Notes: a model not told the origin generated them from the sequence alone. Counted from the first letter of the stretch, positions 29,610 to 41,548 are shown. The stretch is DNA of 64,000 nt from Klebsiella michiganensis (GCF_002925905.1 NZ_PRDB01000020.1:1-64000), one strand, 5' to 3'. Numbers and translations are program-made.

Positions 29610-30968
29610 ATGAGTTCATTAAGTCAGGCGGCGAGCGGCGCTGAAAAGCGCACCAATGCTCGCTACTGGATAGTGGTGATGCTGTTTATCGTCACATCCT
29701 TCAACTACGGCGACCGCGCCACCTTATCCATTGCCGGATCGGAGATGGCCAAAGATATTGGTCTTGACGCCGTTGGCATGGGGTACGTTTTCTCCGCGTT
29801 TTCATGGGCCTATGTGATCGGCCAAATCCCGGGCGGTTGGCTGCTTGACCGTTTCGGTTCAAAACGCGTCTACTTCTGGTCCATTTTTATCTGGTCCATG
29901 TTTACCCTGCTGCAGGGCTTCGTCGATATATTCAGCGGCTTCGGCATTATCGTCGCGCTGTTTACCCTGCGTTTCCTTGTCGGCCTGGCCGAAGCGCCAT
30001 CTTTCCCCGGAAACAGCCGTATCGTCGCGGCGTGGTTCCCGGCGCAGGAGAGGGGCACCGCGGTGGCTATCTTTAACTCCGCGCAATACTTTGCCACCGT
30101 TATTTTTGCGCCAATCATGGGTTGGCTGACCCATGAGGTGGGCTGGTCGCACGTGTTCTTCTTTATGGGCGGACTCGGGATTATCATCAGCTTTGTCTGG
30201 CTGAAGGTCATTCATGAACCCAACCAGCATCCGGGCGTGAACCAAAAAGAGCTCGATTACATCGCCGCTGGCGGCGCGCTGATCAACATGGATCAGGCGG
30301 CGGCCAAAGCCAAGGTGCCGTTTAGCGTAAAATGGGGGCAAATTAAGCAGCTGCTGGGCTCCCGCATGATGATTGGCGTCTATATCGGACAGTACTGCAT
30401 TAACGCTTTAACCTATTTCTTTATCACCTGGTTCCCGGTTTATCTGGTGCAGGCGCGCGGCATGTCCATTCTGAAAGCCGGTTTTGTCGCTTCGGTGCCG
30501 GCTATCTGCGGCTTCGCGGGCGGCGTGCTCGGCGGGATTATTTCCGACTGGCTGATGCGTCGTACCGGCTCGCTGAACATCGCGCGTAAAACGCCGATCG
30601 TGATGGGGATGCTGCTGTCGATGGTGATGGTGTTCTGTAACTACGTCAACGTGGAGTGGATGATCATCGGCTTTATGGCGCTGGCCTTCTTCGGTAAAGG
30701 CATCGGCGCGCTGGGCTGGGCGGTCATGGCGGATACGGCACCGAAAGAGATCAGCGGGCTGAGCGGCGGTCTGTTCAACATGTTCGGCAATATCTCCGGC
30801 ATCGTGACGCCGATTGCGATTGGCTACATCGTTGGCACCACCGGTTCGTTTAACGGCGCGCTGATTTATGTGGGCGTCCATGCGCTGGTGGCGGTGCTGA
30901 GCTATCTGGTTCTGGTCGGCGATATTAAGCGTATTGAACTGAAACCTGTGGCAGGACAATCATCATGA
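29610..30968 (+). CDS. gudP: D-glucarate/galactarate MFS permease GudP
   Basis: Anion:cation symporter-family MFS transporter, 452 residues, 12 predicted helices, importing D-glucarate and galactarate. The N-terminal segment [22 protein letters not shown] is typical of GudP/GarP. Preceded by CAGGAG. Its stop overlaps the start of gudX by 4 bases, so gudP-gudX-gudD is one operon. Confidence 0.94.
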   Translation: MSSLSQAASGAEKRTNARYWIVVMLFIVTSFNYGDRATLSIAGSEMAKDIGLDAVGMGYVFSAFSWAYVIGQIPGGWLLDRFGSKRVYFWSIFIWSMFTLLQGFVDIFSGFGIIVALFTLRFLVGLAEAPSFPGNSRIVAAWFPAQERGTAVAIFNSAQYFATVIFAPIMGWLTHEVGWSHVFFFMGGLGIIISFVWLKVIHEPNQHPGVNQKELDYIAAGGALINMDQAAAKAKVPFSVKWGQIKQLLGSRMMIGVYIGQYCINALTYFFITWFPVYLVQARGMSILKAGFVASVPAICGFAGGVLGGIISDWLMRRTGSLNIARKTPIVMGMLLSMVMVFCNYVNVEWMIIGFMALAFFGKGIGALGWAVMADTAPKEISGLSGGLFNMFGNISGIVTPIAIGYIVGTTGSFNGALIYVGVHALVAVLSYLVLVGDIKRIELKPVAGQSS

Positions 30969-32305
30969 CAACGCAATCGAGCCCCGTTATCACGGACATG
31001 AAGGTTATCCCGGTGGCCGGGCAGGACAGTATGCTGCTCAATATCGGCGGTGCCCATAACGCGTACTTTACCCGTAATATCGTGGTGCTGACCGACAGCG
31101 CCGGCAATACCGGCGTCGGCGAAGCGCCCGGCGGCGAGGTGATTTATCAGACGCTGGTGGAGGCGATCCCGATGGTTTTGGGGCAGGAAATCGCCCGCCT
31201 GAATAAAGTGGTTCAGCAGGTGCATAAAGGCAACCAGGCCGCGGATTTTGACACCTTTGGTAAAGGCGCCTGGACGTTCGAACTGCGGGTGAACGCGGTG
31301 GCGGCGCTGGAGGCTGCGCTGCTGGATCTGCTGGGCAAGGCGCTCAACGTGCCGGTTTGCGAACTGCTGGGGCCGGGCAAGCAGCGCGATGCGGTGACCG
31401 TGCTGGGCTACCTGTTCTACGTGGGCGATCGTACGAAGACCGATCTGCCCTATCTGGAAAGCACGCCGGGCAGCCACGCGTGGTATCGCCTGCGTCATCA
31501 GGAAGCGCTGAACAGCGAGGCGGTGGTGCGGCTGGCGGAAGCCGCGCAGGATCGCTACGGCTTTAAAGATTTCAAACTCAAGGGCGGCGTGCTGCCCGGC
31601 GAGCAGGAGATCGAAACCGCCCGCGCGCTGAAGAAGCGTTTCCCGGATGCGCGCATTACGGTCGACCCAAACGGCGCCTGGCTGCTGGATGAAGCCATCG
31701 CCCTGTGCAAAGGGCTGAACGATGTGCTGACCTACGCCGAAGACCCCTGCGGCGCCGAGCAGGGCTTTTCCGGCCGCGAAGTGATGGCGGAGTTTCGCCG
31801 CGCCACCGGTTTGCCGGTGGCAACTAACATGATCGCCACCAACTGGCGCGAAATGGGCCATGCGGTGATGCTGAACGCCGTGGATATTCCGCTGGCCGAT
31901 CCGCACTTCTGGACCCTGTCCGGCGCGGTGCGCGTGGCGCAGCTGTGCGATGACTGGGGCCTGACCTGGGGCTGTCATTCCAATAACCACTTTGATATTT
32001 CACTGGCCATGTTCACCCACGTCGGCGCGGCGGCGCCGGGTAACCCCACGGCCATTGATACCCACTGGATTTGGCAGGAGGGAGATTGCCGTCTGACCAA
32101 AAATCCGCTGGAGATTAAGCACGGAAAAATTGCTGTTCCGGACGCGCCAGGACTTGGCGTTGAGCTGGACTGGGAGCAGGTACAGAAAGCGCATGAGGCG
32201 TATAAAAAGCTGCCCGGCGGCGCGCGTAATGACGCAGGCCCAATGCAGTACCTGATCCCCGGATGGACTTTTGACCGTAAACGCCCCGTTTTCGGCCGTC
32301 ACTGA
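30965..32305 (+). CDS. gudX: Glucarate dehydratase-related protein GudX
   Basis: 446-residue enolase-superfamily paralogue of GudD. The catalytic lysine motif FKLKGG (about 207), metal-ligand segments DPNGAW and YAEDPCG, and the histidines in CHSNNHFDI and [10 protein letters not shown] are all kept, so it is not obviously inactive. In E. coli the equivalent protein has low glucarate dehydratase activity. The serine of GudD's SHSNNH is cysteine here. It overlaps gudP by 4 bases and precedes gudD by 19. Confidence 0.92.
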   Translation: MTTQSSPVITDMKVIPVAGQDSMLLNIGGAHNAYFTRNIVVLTDSAGNTGVGEAPGGEVIYQTLVEAIPMVLGQEIARLNKVVQQVHKGNQAADFDTFGKGAWTFELRVNAVAALEAALLDLLGKALNVPVCELLGPGKQRDAVTVLGYLFYVGDRTKTDLPYLESTPGSHAWYRLRHQEALNSEAVVRLAEAAQDRYGFKDFKLKGGVLPGEQEIETARALKKRFPDARITVDPNGAWLLDEAIALCKGLNDVLTYAEDPCGAEQGFSGREVMAEFRRATGLPVATNMIATNWREMGHAVMLNAVDIPLADPHFWTLSGAVRVAQLCDDWGLTWGCHSNNHFDISLAMFTHVGAAAPGNPTAIDTHWIWQEGDCRLTKNPLEIKHGKIAVPDAPGLGVELDWEQVQKAHEAYKKLPGGARNDAGPMQYLIPGWTFDRKRPVFGRH

Positions 32306-32324
32306 TTTGAATAAGGACTAAATT

Positions 32325-33665
32325 ATGAGCGCACAATTTTCGACCCCCGTTGTTTCTTCTATGCAGGTCATTCCGGTCGCGGGCCACGACAGCATGCTGA
32401 TGAACCTGAGCGGCGCGCACGCCCCGTTCTTCACGCGCAATATCGTGGTGATCAAAGATAATTCCGGCCATACCGGCGTCGGTGAAATCCCCGGCGGAGA
32501 GAAAATCCGCACTACCCTGGAGGACGCGATCCCGCTGGTGGTCGGTAAGACGCTGGGTGAATATAAAAACGTGCTGACCGCCGTGCGCAATACTTTCGCC
32601 GACCGCGACGCCGGTGGACGCGGTTTGCAGACCTTCGATCTGCGTACCACAATTCACGTAGTGACCGGGATCGAAGCGGCGATGCTTGACCTGCTGGGCC
32701 AGCATCTGGGCGTGAACGTGGCGTCTCTGCTGGGCGATGGCCAACAGCGCAGCGAAGTGGAAATGCTCGGCTACCTGTTCTTCGTCGGCAACCGTAAAGC
32801 CACGCCGCTGCCGTATCAGAGCCAGCCCGATGACAAATGCGACTGGTATCGCCTGCGTCATGATGAAGCGATGACCCCGGATGCGGTGGTGCGCCTGGCG
32901 GAAGCGGCGTATGAGAAATATGGCTTTAATGACTTTAAACTGAAAGGCGGCGTACTGGCCGGGGAAGAGGAAGCGGAGTCCATCGTTGCGCTGGCGAAGC
33001 GCTTCCCGCAGGCGCGCGTGACCCTCGATCCGAACGGCGCGTGGTCGCTGGATGAAGCGATCAAAATTGGCAAATACCTGAAAGGCTCTCTGGCCTATGC
33101 GGAAGATCCGTGCGGCGCAGAACAGGGCTTCTCCGGACGCGAAGTGATGGCGGAGTTCCGCCGCGCCACCGGCCTGCCGACGGCGACCAATATGATCGCG
33201 ACCGACTGGCGTCAGATGGGCCACACGCTGTCGCTGCAGTCCGTCGATATTCCGCTGGCGGATCCGCACTTCTGGACCATGCAGGGTTCCGTCCGCGTGG
33301 CGCAGATGTGCCACGAGTTTGGCCTGACCTGGGGCTCGCACTCTAACAACCACTTTGATATCTCGCTGGCGATGTTTACCCACGTGGCAGCGGCAGCGCC
33401 GGGTAAAATTACCGCCATCGACACCCACTGGATCTGGCAGGAGGGTAACCAGCGTCTGACCAAAGAGCCCTTTGAAATTAAAGGCGGGATGGTACAGGTA
33501 CCGGCGAAACCGGGTCTGGGCGTGGAGCTCGATATGGATCGGGTGATGAAAGCCCATGAGCTGTACCAGAAACACGGCCTGGGCGCGCGCGATGACGCGA
33601 TGGGCATGCAGTATTTGATCCCGAACTGGACGTTTGATAACAAGCGTCCATGCATGGTGCGCTAA
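32325..33665 (+). CDS. gudD: D-glucarate dehydratase GudD
   Basis: Mg2+-dependent enolase-superfamily enzyme dehydrating D-glucarate (and L-idarate) to 5-keto-4-deoxyglucarate. 446 residues as in E. coli. Active-site pieces: FKLKGG (Lys near 207), DPNGAW (Asp near 235), [15 protein letters not shown] (His near 339) and DTHWIWQEG. Followed by a terminator and then a glycerate kinase. Confidence 0.95.
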   Translation: MSAQFSTPVVSSMQVIPVAGHDSMLMNLSGAHAPFFTRNIVVIKDNSGHTGVGEIPGGEKIRTTLEDAIPLVVGKTLGEYKNVLTAVRNTFADRDAGGRGLQTFDLRTTIHVVTGIEAAMLDLLGQHLGVNVASLLGDGQQRSEVEMLGYLFFVGNRKATPLPYQSQPDDKCDWYRLRHDEAMTPDAVVRLAEAAYEKYGFNDFKLKGGVLAGEEEAESIVALAKRFPQARVTLDPNGAWSLDEAIKIGKYLKGSLAYAEDPCGAEQGFSGREVMAEFRRATGLPTATNMIATDWRQMGHTLSLQSVDIPLADPHFWTMQGSVRVAQMCHEFGLTWGSHSNNHFDISLAMFTHVAAAAPGKITAIDTHWIWQEGNQRLTKEPFEIKGGMVQVPAKPGLGVELDMDRVMKAHELYQKHGLGARDDAMGMQYLIPNWTFDNKRPCMVR

Positions 33666-33671
33666 AGAAAT

Positions 33672-33695
33672 ACCGGTCCCTTCGGGGACCGGTTT
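33672..33695 (+). terminator. Hairpin after gudD
   Basis: ACCGGTCCC (33672-33680) pairs with GGGACCGGT (33685-33693), then TTTCC. The short T run suggests partial termination before the kinase gene. Confidence 0.6.
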
Positions 33696-33736
33696 CCTGC
33701 ACGGCGTCGGGTAATCGTTCATTTTAAGGACAGCAT

Positions 33737-34876
33737 ATGAAGATAGTGATCGCACCGGATTCATACAAGGAGAGCCTGAGTGCGCTGGATGTCGCAACCG
33801 CGATAGAACAAGGTTTTCGGGAAATTTACGCCGATGCGGAGTACGTCAAGCTGCCGGTTGCCGACGGTGGCGAAGGAACCGTTGAAGCCATGGTTGCCGC
33901 GACCCAGGGATGCCGGATTGCGGTCACCGTCACCGGTCCGCTCGGTGAACCCGTGGAGGCCTTCTATGGCCTGTCGGGCGACAGGCAGTGCGCGTTTATT
34001 GAAATGGCGGCGGCAAGCGGCCTGGAGAGCGTACCGCCGGCGCGGCGAAATCCTTTGCTGACCACTTCATGGGGGACCGGCGAGCTGATTCGCCATGCGC
34101 TGGATGCCGGAGTGAGGCAAATTATTATCGGCATCGGCGGCAGCGCGACGAACGACGGCGGAGCCGGGATGGTGCAGGCGCTGGGGGCGAAACTGCTGAC
34201 CAAAGATAACCAGCAGATTGCCGCCGGCGGACGCGCGCTGGAGAGCCTCGCGCGCATCGACGTTAGCGAACTTGATAAACGCCTGGCCGGCTGTCGTATT
34301 GACGTCGCTTGCGATGTTACCAACCCGCTGACGGGACCACAGGGTGCGACGGCGGTATTTGGGCCGCAGAAAGGGGCGACGGCGGAGATGATCCCCTGCC
34401 TTGACAACGCGCTGGCCCATTTTGCCGATATTATCCATCGCGATTTAGAACTTGATGTGCTGCATCTTGAAGGCGGCGGCGCGGCGGGGGGAATGGGCGC
34501 GGGCCTGTACGCCTTTTGCGGCGCAAAGCTGCGGCCGGGCATTGAGATTGTGACCGATGCGCTCCATCTTGCCGATATCGTGGCGGATGCGGACCTGGTG
34601 ATCACCGGCGAAGGGCGTATCGATAGCCAGACGGTTCACGGCAAAGTGCCGGTTGGCGTGGCGAGGGTGGCAAAACGCTACAACCTGCCGGTCATCGGCA
34701 TTGCCGGGAGCCTGACGGCTGACGTCGGCGTCGTGCATCAGCACGGCCTGGATGCGGTATTCAGCGTGATTTATTCCGTTTGCACCCTGGAGCAAGCACT
34801 GGAAAATGCCGCCGAAAACGTGCGTATGACGGCGAGAAACGTCGCCGCTGTGCTGAAAATGGGCCGGCTATTATAG
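33737..34876 (+). CDS. Glycerate 2-kinase (GarK/GlxK family)
   Basis: 379 residues, very similar to GarK: KIVIAPDSYKESLSA at the N-terminus, VADGGEGTVEAM, GGSATNDGGAGMVQALG, and C-terminal GEGRIDSQTVHGKVPVGVA. Phosphorylates D-glycerate to 2-phosphoglycerate. D-glycerate is the end product of glucarate and galactarate catabolism (via GarL and GarR, not here), so its place 71 bases after gudD fits. In E. coli K-12 garK is in a separate locus; whether this copy replaces or duplicates it cannot be told, so no symbol is given. Confidence 0.92.
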   Translation: MKIVIAPDSYKESLSALDVATAIEQGFREIYADAEYVKLPVADGGEGTVEAMVAATQGCRIAVTVTGPLGEPVEAFYGLSGDRQCAFIEMAAASGLESVPPARRNPLLTTSWGTGELIRHALDAGVRQIIIGIGGSATNDGGAGMVQALGAKLLTKDNQQIAAGGRALESLARIDVSELDKRLAGCRIDVACDVTNPLTGPQGATAVFGPQKGATAEMIPCLDNALAHFADIIHRDLELDVLHLEGGGAAGGMGAGLYAFCGAKLRPGIEIVTDALHLADIVADADLVITGEGRIDSQTVHGKVPVGVARVAKRYNLPVIGIAGSLTADVGVVHQHGLDAVFSVIYSVCTLEQALENAAENVRMTARNVAAVLKMGRLL

Positions 34877-34881
34877 GTTTT

Positions 34882-34916
34882 CCCCCGGTCGCGAAGCGCA
34901 GACCGGGGCTCGCGTT
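34882..34916. terminator. Hairpin between glycerate kinase and barA
   Basis: CCCCGGTC (34883-34890) pairs with GACCGGGG (34901-34908), followed by CTCGCGTTTT. Lies between convergent genes. Confidence 0.65.
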
Positions 34917-34925
34917 TTATATCCT

Positions 34926-37679
34926 CTAAATCCCCAACAGCTTACAGGCTTCGCGCGCGACGTTGTCCATTTCATCCAGCAGCTCCAGAAACTCCGGCTC
35001 CATCTCCTCGGCGGCGGTGCCCGCGCGTAGCTGGCTCTCAAGGGTGTGACACAGTTTTTTCAGCCGCGGCACGCCGCTATAGCTACAGCTGCCGTGAAGC
35101 TTATGAATAAGATCCAGCACGCCTTCCGGCTGTTCTCCCACCAGCTGTTCTTCTACCTTGTTACGCACCTCCGGCATAAAGGCGAGCAGCATCTGCAGCA
35201 TTTCCCGCGCCAGATCCGGTTTCATCGCCGCCTGACGCAGCGCCAGCTGCCAGTCGAGGGTGATGTCATGGTTAACGGGCGGCTCAACAGGCTCCGCGGC
35301 GACCTGCGGCGGTAGCGTCTTTCCCGGCTGGTAGCGCAGCAGCAGGCTGTAGAGCTTATCCTCCTCAATGGGTTTCGCCAGATAGTCGTTCATCCCCGCG
35401 CTGAGTAATTTCTCTCGCTGCCCTTCCAGGGCGTGGGCGGTCACGGCGATCACCGGCGTTTGCTGTTGATGAGGGAGCTGGTGAATCAGTTCGCAGGCGC
35501 GGATCCCATCCATCTCCGGCATCTGAATATCCATCAGAATCAGATCCTGCTGCGTTTCTCTGGCCCGCTCGACGGCGTGCTGGCCGCTGTCGCAGAGGAT
35601 AACGTGCTGGACTAAATCCTCAAGCAGGGCGCCGATAAGCTTGAGATTCGCCGGATTGTCATCAACGGCCATGACCGTCATCGGAAGCTTCTTACTATCG
35701 GAACGCGGCGGCAGAACCGTCGGCTGCGTCTGGCAGGAGGCCGTCAGCGCCGGCAGTAAGCGCGTTGAGGTCAGTGGCTTAAGCAAACAGGCGGCAATGC
35801 CGTCCTGGCGCAGCGTTTCGGCGCTGACCTGGGCGTGGCACGGCAGGGCCAGCACCAGATGATCGGCAAGCTTGCTGGCTCTTTCCAGCTTATCGCGATG
35901 CTGGCTCAGGTCGCGTATTGATACGGGAATGCCGGCCAGCAGGATATCGTAGTGAGCATCCGGTAGGGCGGTCATCGTCGGACTGTAAACCACCTCCAGC
36001 GGCGTTGTCGCCAGTAGCTCCATCGTACACTGCGCCGCCGCCGCGTTGGCCTCGATATAGGCCAGCTTTTTACCCGCCAGGCACTGGGTTGGCACGCTGT
36101 CGGGAACCGCGTTGGGGTTGAGGTCGAGGCTGATATGGAACCAGAACGTCGAGCCGCGATTAGGCTGGCTATGGAAGGAGATATCGCCGCCCATCTCTTT
36201 CACCAGCCGCTGGGTGATGACCAGCCCAAGTCCGGTTCCGCCGTGGCGACGGGAGATGCTGGCGTCGGCCTGGCGGAACGCCTGGAACAGACGCGACTGA
36301 TCGCGTTCAGGAATTCCGATACCGGTATCGTGGATCTGGACTTCGATTTGTACCCTTGAGTTGCTGATGGCGCGCTGTTCCACCAGCACGTCGATATTGC
36401 CGTGTTCGGTAAACTTGATGGCGTTGCCCATCAGGTTGGTAATAATTTGCTGCAGGCGCAGCGGGTCGCCAATGACGTTATCCGGCACATCGTTTTTGAT
36501 ATTCAGCGTCAGCTCCAGCCCCTTATCGTGCGCCGAGTGCGCCAGCAGCGTGACCACCTCGTCCAGCGAAGTGCGCAGCAGGAACGGAATACTCTCCAGA
36601 ATAAGCTTCCCGGTTTCGAGCTTAGAGAAGTCCAGAACATCGTTAATGATGGCCAGCAGATTATTCGCGGAACGCTCAATGGTCGTCAGGTGATCGCGCT
36701 GGGTGGTGTTTAAGTCGGTCTTCAGCGTCAGGCGGGTAAAGCCAATGACGCCGTTGAGCGGTGTGCGCAGTTCATGGGACATGTTGGCGAGGAATTCGGA
36801 TTTGATTCGCGCCGCTTCCTGCGCGCGTTTTTTCGCCAGATCCAGCTCGACGTTCTGGATTTCCATCTGTTCAAGCGTTTCCCGCAGATCCGATGTCGCC
36901 TGATCGACGTTATGCTGCATCTCTTCGTGGTAGGCCGCCAGCGACATGGCCATGGAGTTGATGCCGTTTTTCAGCATATCCAGCTCGCCGAGCATAAAGC
37001 CTTCGACGCGGCTATCAAGCTGGCCCCGGCGGATGCGGTCAACGGTGTTCACCATATTGCGGATCGGCCCGGTCACGTCGCGCATCAGACGCCAGCCGAA
37101 GATCAGCGCAATACCGATACAGAACAGCATCATCACGCTGGAGATAAAGATCTCTTTGTACTGCTGTAGCCGCACCGATTTGAGATCCATCTCAAGCGCC
37201 ACGTAGCCCAGCATATTGTCCGGCATCTTGGCATCGCTTCCCGGCGATTCATCCGGTGAATAGCTTTCCGAGATAATAGGGGTACGCAAAATCATCAAAT
37301 CGCCGTGGCGCACCACGCTCAGGCGGCGGGGAAAGGGTTCCCCTTTTGGCAGCTGAAGTTCGCCGGGATCGAGCTGAAAGTTAGAGGTGACAAACAGCCT
37401 GTTGTGCGAGTCGTAGATGGAAATGGCGCGCACAATATCGGAGTGGCGGCGGTGCAGCACGCTGATGAGCTGCCCGATTGACTCGCGGTTTTGCAAATTC
37501 ATGCCATATTCACTGGAGACCGCCAGCGGTTCGATAATACTGGCGCCGGCATCCTCCAGCTGGCGCTGTAGGTCGTTATAGCGGTGTGCGACGAAGAAAA
37601 TACTGAGCAGCAGACCGATCAGAACGGTAGGCGCCAGAATAAGAATCATCATGCGGGCACGAAGGCTGTAGTTGGTCAT
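34926..37679 (-). CDS. barA: Hybrid sensor histidine kinase BarA
   Basis: 917-residue tripartite sensor; phosphorylates UvrY, which activates csrB and csrC. Order: TM1 (~10-32), a periplasmic loop, TM2 (~175-195), HAMP, HisKA with the phospho-histidine in [21 protein letters not shown] (~300), HATPase ([18 protein letters not shown]), receiver ([26 protein letters not shown]), and C-terminal HPt ([17 protein letters not shown]). All phosphorelay residues are present. Divergent from rlmD. Confidence 0.97.
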   Translation of the reverse strand: MTNYSLRARMMILILAPTVLIGLLLSIFFVAHRYNDLQRQLEDAGASIIEPLAVSSEYGMNLQNRESIGQLISVLHRRHSDIVRAISIYDSHNRLFVTSNFQLDPGELQLPKGEPFPRRLSVVRHGDLMILRTPIISESYSPDESPGSDAKMPDNMLGYVALEMDLKSVRLQQYKEIFISSVMMLFCIGIALIFGWRLMRDVTGPIRNMVNTVDRIRRGQLDSRVEGFMLGELDMLKNGINSMAMSLAAYHEEMQHNVDQATSDLRETLEQMEIQNVELDLAKKRAQEAARIKSEFLANMSHELRTPLNGVIGFTRLTLKTDLNTTQRDHLTTIERSANNLLAIINDVLDFSKLETGKLILESIPFLLRTSLDEVVTLLAHSAHDKGLELTLNIKNDVPDNVIGDPLRLQQIITNLMGNAIKFTEHGNIDVLVEQRAISNSRVQIEVQIHDTGIGIPERDQSRLFQAFRQADASISRRHGGTGLGLVITQRLVKEMGGDISFHSQPNRGSTFWFHISLDLNPNAVPDSVPTQCLAGKKLAYIEANAAAAQCTMELLATTPLEVVYSPTMTALPDAHYDILLAGIPVSIRDLSQHRDKLERASKLADHLVLALPCHAQVSAETLRQDGIAACLLKPLTSTRLLPALTASCQTQPTVLPPRSDSKKLPMTVMAVDDNPANLKLIGALLEDLVQHVILCDSGQHAVERARETQQDLILMDIQMPEMDGIRACELIHQLPHQQQTPVIAVTAHALEGQREKLLSAGMNDYLAKPIEEDKLYSLLLRYQPGKTLPPQVAAEPVEPPVNHDITLDWQLALRQAAMKPDLAREMLQMLLAFMPEVRNKVEEQLVGEQPEGVLDLIHKLHGSCSYSGVPRLKKLCHTLESQLRAGTAAEEMEPEFLELLDEMDNVAREACKLLGI

Positions 37680-37801
37680 GCGGTTCCATTATGGGAGAAT
37701 ATACACATCATCTTTCAGGCGGCTGGTGCGTTGTTACCCTGGCTCATCCTGACCGAACTCTTATTCAGAGTCAGTATATTTAATTGAGACAAATCTCTAC
37801 G

Positions 37802-39145
37802 ATGGCGCAATTCTACTCTGCAAAACGGCGTGTGACGACGCGCCAGATCATAACCGTTACAGTAAATGACCTTGACCCCTTCGGCCAGGGCGTTGCGCGT
37901 CATCAGGGTAAGGCGCTGTTTATCAGCGGTTTATTGCCACAGGAGCAGGCTAACGTTGTTGTGGTCGAAGATAAAAAACAGTACGCCCGCGCCCAGGTTA
38001 AACGCCGTCTTAGCGATAGCCCGCAGCGGCAGGCGCCGCGCTGCCCGCATTTTGGCATCTGCGGCGGGTGCCAGCAGCAGCACGCCAGCATTGAACTGCA
38101 GCAGCAGAGCAAACGCGCCGCGCTCGCGAGGCTGATGAAGCGCGAGGTTGATGACATTATAGCCGCTTCGCCGTGGGGCTATCGCCGCCGGGCGCGTCTG
38201 AGCTTGAATTATCAGCCAAAGTCCCAACAATTACAGATGGGCTTCCGCAAGGCTAACGCCAGCGAGATCGTCGATGTGGTGCGGTGCCCCGTTTTGGTGC
38301 CCACTCTTGGTGCGCTATTGCCCGCGGTACGTGAATGTCTTAGCGAATTGAAATCGGTGCGTCAGCTTGGCCACGTTGAGCTGGTGCAGGCGGATAACGG
38401 CCCGCTGATGGTATTGCGCCATACGGCGGCGCTTCCCGCGGCAGATAAAGAAAAGCTGGAACGTTTTTCGCAATCTCACGGTCTTTCCCTGTACCTCGCC
38501 CCGCAAAGCGAGATACTGGAACATATTCGCGGGGAAGCCCCCTGGTATACCTCGGACGGTCTACGCTTAGTGTTCAGTCCGCGCGATTTTATCCAGGTGA
38601 ACGATGGCGTAAACCAGCTGATGGTGCGCACGGCGCTGGAATGGCTGGATATCCAGCCTCAGGATCGGGTGCTGGACCTCTTTTGCGGCATGGGCAACTT
38701 TACCCTGCCGCTGGCGAAGCGTGCGGCGCAGGTGGTTGGCGTTGAAGGGGTTCCCGCGCTGGTGGCGAAGGGCCAGGAGAACGCGGCGTTGAACGGGTTG
38801 CATAATGTGACTTTCTTCCATGAGAACCTGGAAGAGGACGTCACCCGCCAGGCGTGGGCGAAGCACGGTTTTGATAAGGTCTTGCTCGACCCGGCGCGCG
38901 CCGGCGCGGCGGGCGTTATGTTACATATTATAAAATTAGCGCCGCGTCGGGTGGTGTATGTTTCATGTAACCCGGCGACCCTGGCGCGCGATAGCGACGT
39001 TTTATTGCAGGCGGGATATACCATTCAACGCCTGGCGATGCTCGATATGTTCCCGCATACCGGACATCTGGAATCAATGGTGTTGTTTGAGCACAAGAAT
39101 CATTCAAATCGCAGTGAAGCGGCATCCTCAGAAGCAGGTGACTGA
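37802..39145 (+). CDS. rlmD: 23S rRNA m5U1939 methyltransferase RlmD
   Basis: SAM-dependent, 4Fe-4S-containing enzyme methylating U1939 of 23S rRNA. The ATG at 37802 ([10 protein letters not shown]) is chosen by family match over an upstream one at 37784 and gives 447 residues, slightly longer than E. coli because of a C-terminal tail rich in S, E and A. TRAM domain first, cluster cysteines in [13 protein letters not shown] motif [14 protein letters not shown], and the nucleophile in [14 protein letters not shown]. relA follows. Confidence 0.96.
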   Translation: MAQFYSAKRRVTTRQIITVTVNDLDPFGQGVARHQGKALFISGLLPQEQANVVVVEDKKQYARAQVKRRLSDSPQRQAPRCPHFGICGGCQQQHASIELQQQSKRAALARLMKREVDDIIAASPWGYRRRARLSLNYQPKSQQLQMGFRKANASEIVDVVRCPVLVPTLGALLPAVRECLSELKSVRQLGHVELVQADNGPLMVLRHTAALPAADKEKLERFSQSHGLSLYLAPQSEILEHIRGEAPWYTSDGLRLVFSPRDFIQVNDGVNQLMVRTALEWLDIQPQDRVLDLFCGMGNFTLPLAKRAAQVVGVEGVPALVAKGQENAALNGLHNVTFFHENLEEDVTRQAWAKHGFDKVLLDPARAGAAGVMLHIIKLAPRRVVYVSCNPATLARDSDVLLQAGYTIQRLAMLDMFPHTGHLESMVLFEHKNHSNRSEAASSEAGD

Positions 39146-39242
39146 GATAAAAGACGAACGCCAGCGTTGACGCGGTTTGAAGGATGAAGTGTAAAAGTTG
39201 AGGCTTGCCGACTTCGGCAGGCGGTCCCTTAAGGAGAGGACA

Positions 39243-41480
39243 ATGGTTGCGGTAAGAAGTGCACATTTAAATAAAGCTGGTGAATTTGACCCGAAGAAAT
39301 GGATCGCGAGTCTGGGAATTTCCAGCCAGCAGTCGTGTGAACGCTTAGCCGAAACCTGGGATTATTGTCGAGAGAAAACGCAGGGGCATCCGCAGGCCGA
39401 TCTCCTGCTATGGCGCGGCGTGGAGATGGTGGAAATTCTCTCCATGTTGAGCATGGATATCGATACGCTGCGCGCGGCGATGCTTTTCCCGCTGGCGGAC
39501 GGTAACGTCGTCAGCGAAGAGATCATGCAGGAGAGCGTCGGGAAATCGGTCGTCACCCTGATCCACGGCGTGCGGGACATGGCCGCGATACGCCAGCTTA
39601 AAGCCACCCATACGGATTCGGTCTCCTCTGAACAGGTGGACAACATTCGCCGCATGCTGCTGGCGATGGTCGATGACTTCCGCTGCGTGGTGATTAAAAT
39701 CGCCGAGCGCATCGCCCATCTGCGTGAAGTGAAAGATGCGCCGGAAGATGAGCGCGTACTGGCGGCAAAAGAGTGTACCAATATTTACGCGCCGCTGGCC
39801 AACCGCCTGGGGATCGGCCAGCTGAAGTGGGAGCTTGAAGATTACTGCTTCCGCTATCTGCATCCGGCGGAATATAAGCGAATCGCTAAGCTGTTACACG
39901 AGCGGCGCATCGATCGTGAACATTATATTGATGAATTCGTCAGCCATTTACGCACGGAAATGAAAACCGAGGGCGTCAAGGCTGAGGTCTACGGGCGTCC
40001 CAAGCATATCTACAGCATCTGGCGCAAAATGCAGAAAAAACATCTCGCCTTCGACGAGCTGTTTGACGTGCGGGCGGTGCGTATTGTCGCCGAGCGCCTG
40101 CAGGACTGCTATGCCGCGCTGGGGATCGTGCATACTCATTACCGCCATCTGCCGGATGAGTTCGATGATTACGTCGCCAATCCCAAGCCTAATGGCTACC
40201 AGTCAATTCATACCGTCGTGCTTGGCCCCGGCGGAAAAACCATTGAAATTCAGATCCGTACCCGCCAGATGCATGAAGATGCCGAGCTGGGCGTGGCCGC
40301 GCACTGGAAGTATAAAGAGGGCGCCAGCGCAGCGGCCAGCGGCGGGCGCGGCTATGAAGATCGCATTGCCTGGCTGCGTAAACTGATCGCCTGGCAGGAA
40401 GAGATGGCCGATTCCGGCGAGATGCTGGATGAGGTGCGTAGCCAGGTCTTTGATGACCGGGTTTATGTCTTTACGCCGAAGGGCGACGTGGTGGATTTGC
40501 CTTCGGGTTCGACGCCGCTCGATTTTGCTTACCATATACACAGCGATGTCGGCCACCGCTGCATCGGGGCGAAAATCGGCGGGCGTATTGTGCCGTTCAC
40601 CTATCAGCTGCAGATGGGCGACCAGATTGAAATCATCACCCAGAAGCAGCCCAACCCTAGCCGCGACTGGCTGAACCCGAACCTTGGCTACGTCACCACC
40701 AGCCGCGGGCGTTCCAAAATTCACGCCTGGTTCCGCAAGCAGGATCGCGACAAGAATATTCTTGCCGGGCGACAGATCCTTGATGATGAGCTCGAGCATC
40801 TCGGCATCAGCCTGAAGGACGCGGAAAAGCATCTGCTGCCGCGCTACAACTTTAACGAGCAGGACGAACTGCTGGCGGCGATTGGCGGGGGCGATATTCG
40901 CCTCAACCAGATGGTTAATTTCCTGCAGGCGCAGTTTAATAAACCCAGCGCGGCGGAGCAGGATGCGGCGGCGTTAAAGCAGCTGCAGCAGAAAACCCAC
41001 GCTCCGCAGAATCGCAGCAAAGACAATGGTCGCGTGGTGGTGGAGGGCGTCGGCAATCTGATGCACCACATTGCGCGCTGCTGCCAGCCGATTCCCGGCG
41101 ACGAGATCGTGGGCTTTATCACCCAGGGCCGCGGGATCTCGGTGCACCGCGCGGATTGCGATCAGCTCGCGGAGCTACAGTCTCATGCTCCCGAGCGCAT
41201 CGTTGACGCGGTGTGGGGAGAGAGCTACTCGGCGGGCTACTCGCTGGTGGTGCGCGTCCAGGCCAACGATCGTAGCGGCCTGCTGCGCGACATCACCACC
41301 ATTCTCGCCAATGAGAAGGTCAACGTGCTGGGCGTTGCCAGCCGCAGCGATACTAAACAGCAGATGGCGACGATCGATATGACCATTGAGATCTACAACC
41401 TGCAGGTGCTGGGGCGCGTACTGGCGAAGCTGAATCAGGTACCTGACGTCATCGACGCCCGTCGTCTGCACGGCGGATAA
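39243..41480 (+). CDS. relA: (p)ppGpp synthetase RelA
   Basis: Ribosome-associated synthetase of (p)ppGpp on amino-acid starvation. The ATG at 39243 follows AAGGAGAGGACA and gives 745 residues. An N-terminal degenerate HD domain without the HD pair precedes the synthetase domain (KHIYSIWRKMQKK; NPKPNGYQSIHTVV), TGS (VFTPKGDVVDLPSGSTPLDFAYHIH), a zinc-finger/helical region with paired cysteines (ARCCQP) and a C-terminal ACT domain. In E. coli mazEF follows; here mazG comes after 68 bases. Confidence 0.97.
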   Translation: MVAVRSAHLNKAGEFDPKKWIASLGISSQQSCERLAETWDYCREKTQGHPQADLLLWRGVEMVEILSMLSMDIDTLRAAMLFPLADGNVVSEEIMQESVGKSVVTLIHGVRDMAAIRQLKATHTDSVSSEQVDNIRRMLLAMVDDFRCVVIKIAERIAHLREVKDAPEDERVLAAKECTNIYAPLANRLGIGQLKWELEDYCFRYLHPAEYKRIAKLLHERRIDREHYIDEFVSHLRTEMKTEGVKAEVYGRPKHIYSIWRKMQKKHLAFDELFDVRAVRIVAERLQDCYAALGIVHTHYRHLPDEFDDYVANPKPNGYQSIHTVVLGPGGKTIEIQIRTRQMHEDAELGVAAHWKYKEGASAAASGGRGYEDRIAWLRKLIAWQEEMADSGEMLDEVRSQVFDDRVYVFTPKGDVVDLPSGSTPLDFAYHIHSDVGHRCIGAKIGGRIVPFTYQLQMGDQIEIITQKQPNPSRDWLNPNLGYVTTSRGRSKIHAWFRKQDRDKNILAGRQILDDELEHLGISLKDAEKHLLPRYNFNEQDELLAAIGGGDIRLNQMVNFLQAQFNKPSAAEQDAAALKQLQQKTHAPQNRSKDNGRVVVEGVGNLMHHIARCCQPIPGDEIVGFITQGRGISVHRADCDQLAELQSHAPERIVDAVWGESYSAGYSLVVRVQANDRSGLLRDITTILANEKVNVLGVASRSDTKQQMATIDMTIEIYNLQVLGRVLAKLNQVPDVIDARRLHGG

Positions 41481-41548
41481 ACTCCCACGCTTATGTCAGC
41501 CGGGTCAGGCGCTACCGCCACCCGGCATTTTTTTATCAGGACAGACTT

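Noticed and set aside
32115-33797. Long minus-strand open frame opposite gudD
   Set aside because: Shadow frame across a clear gudD; no recognisable domain.
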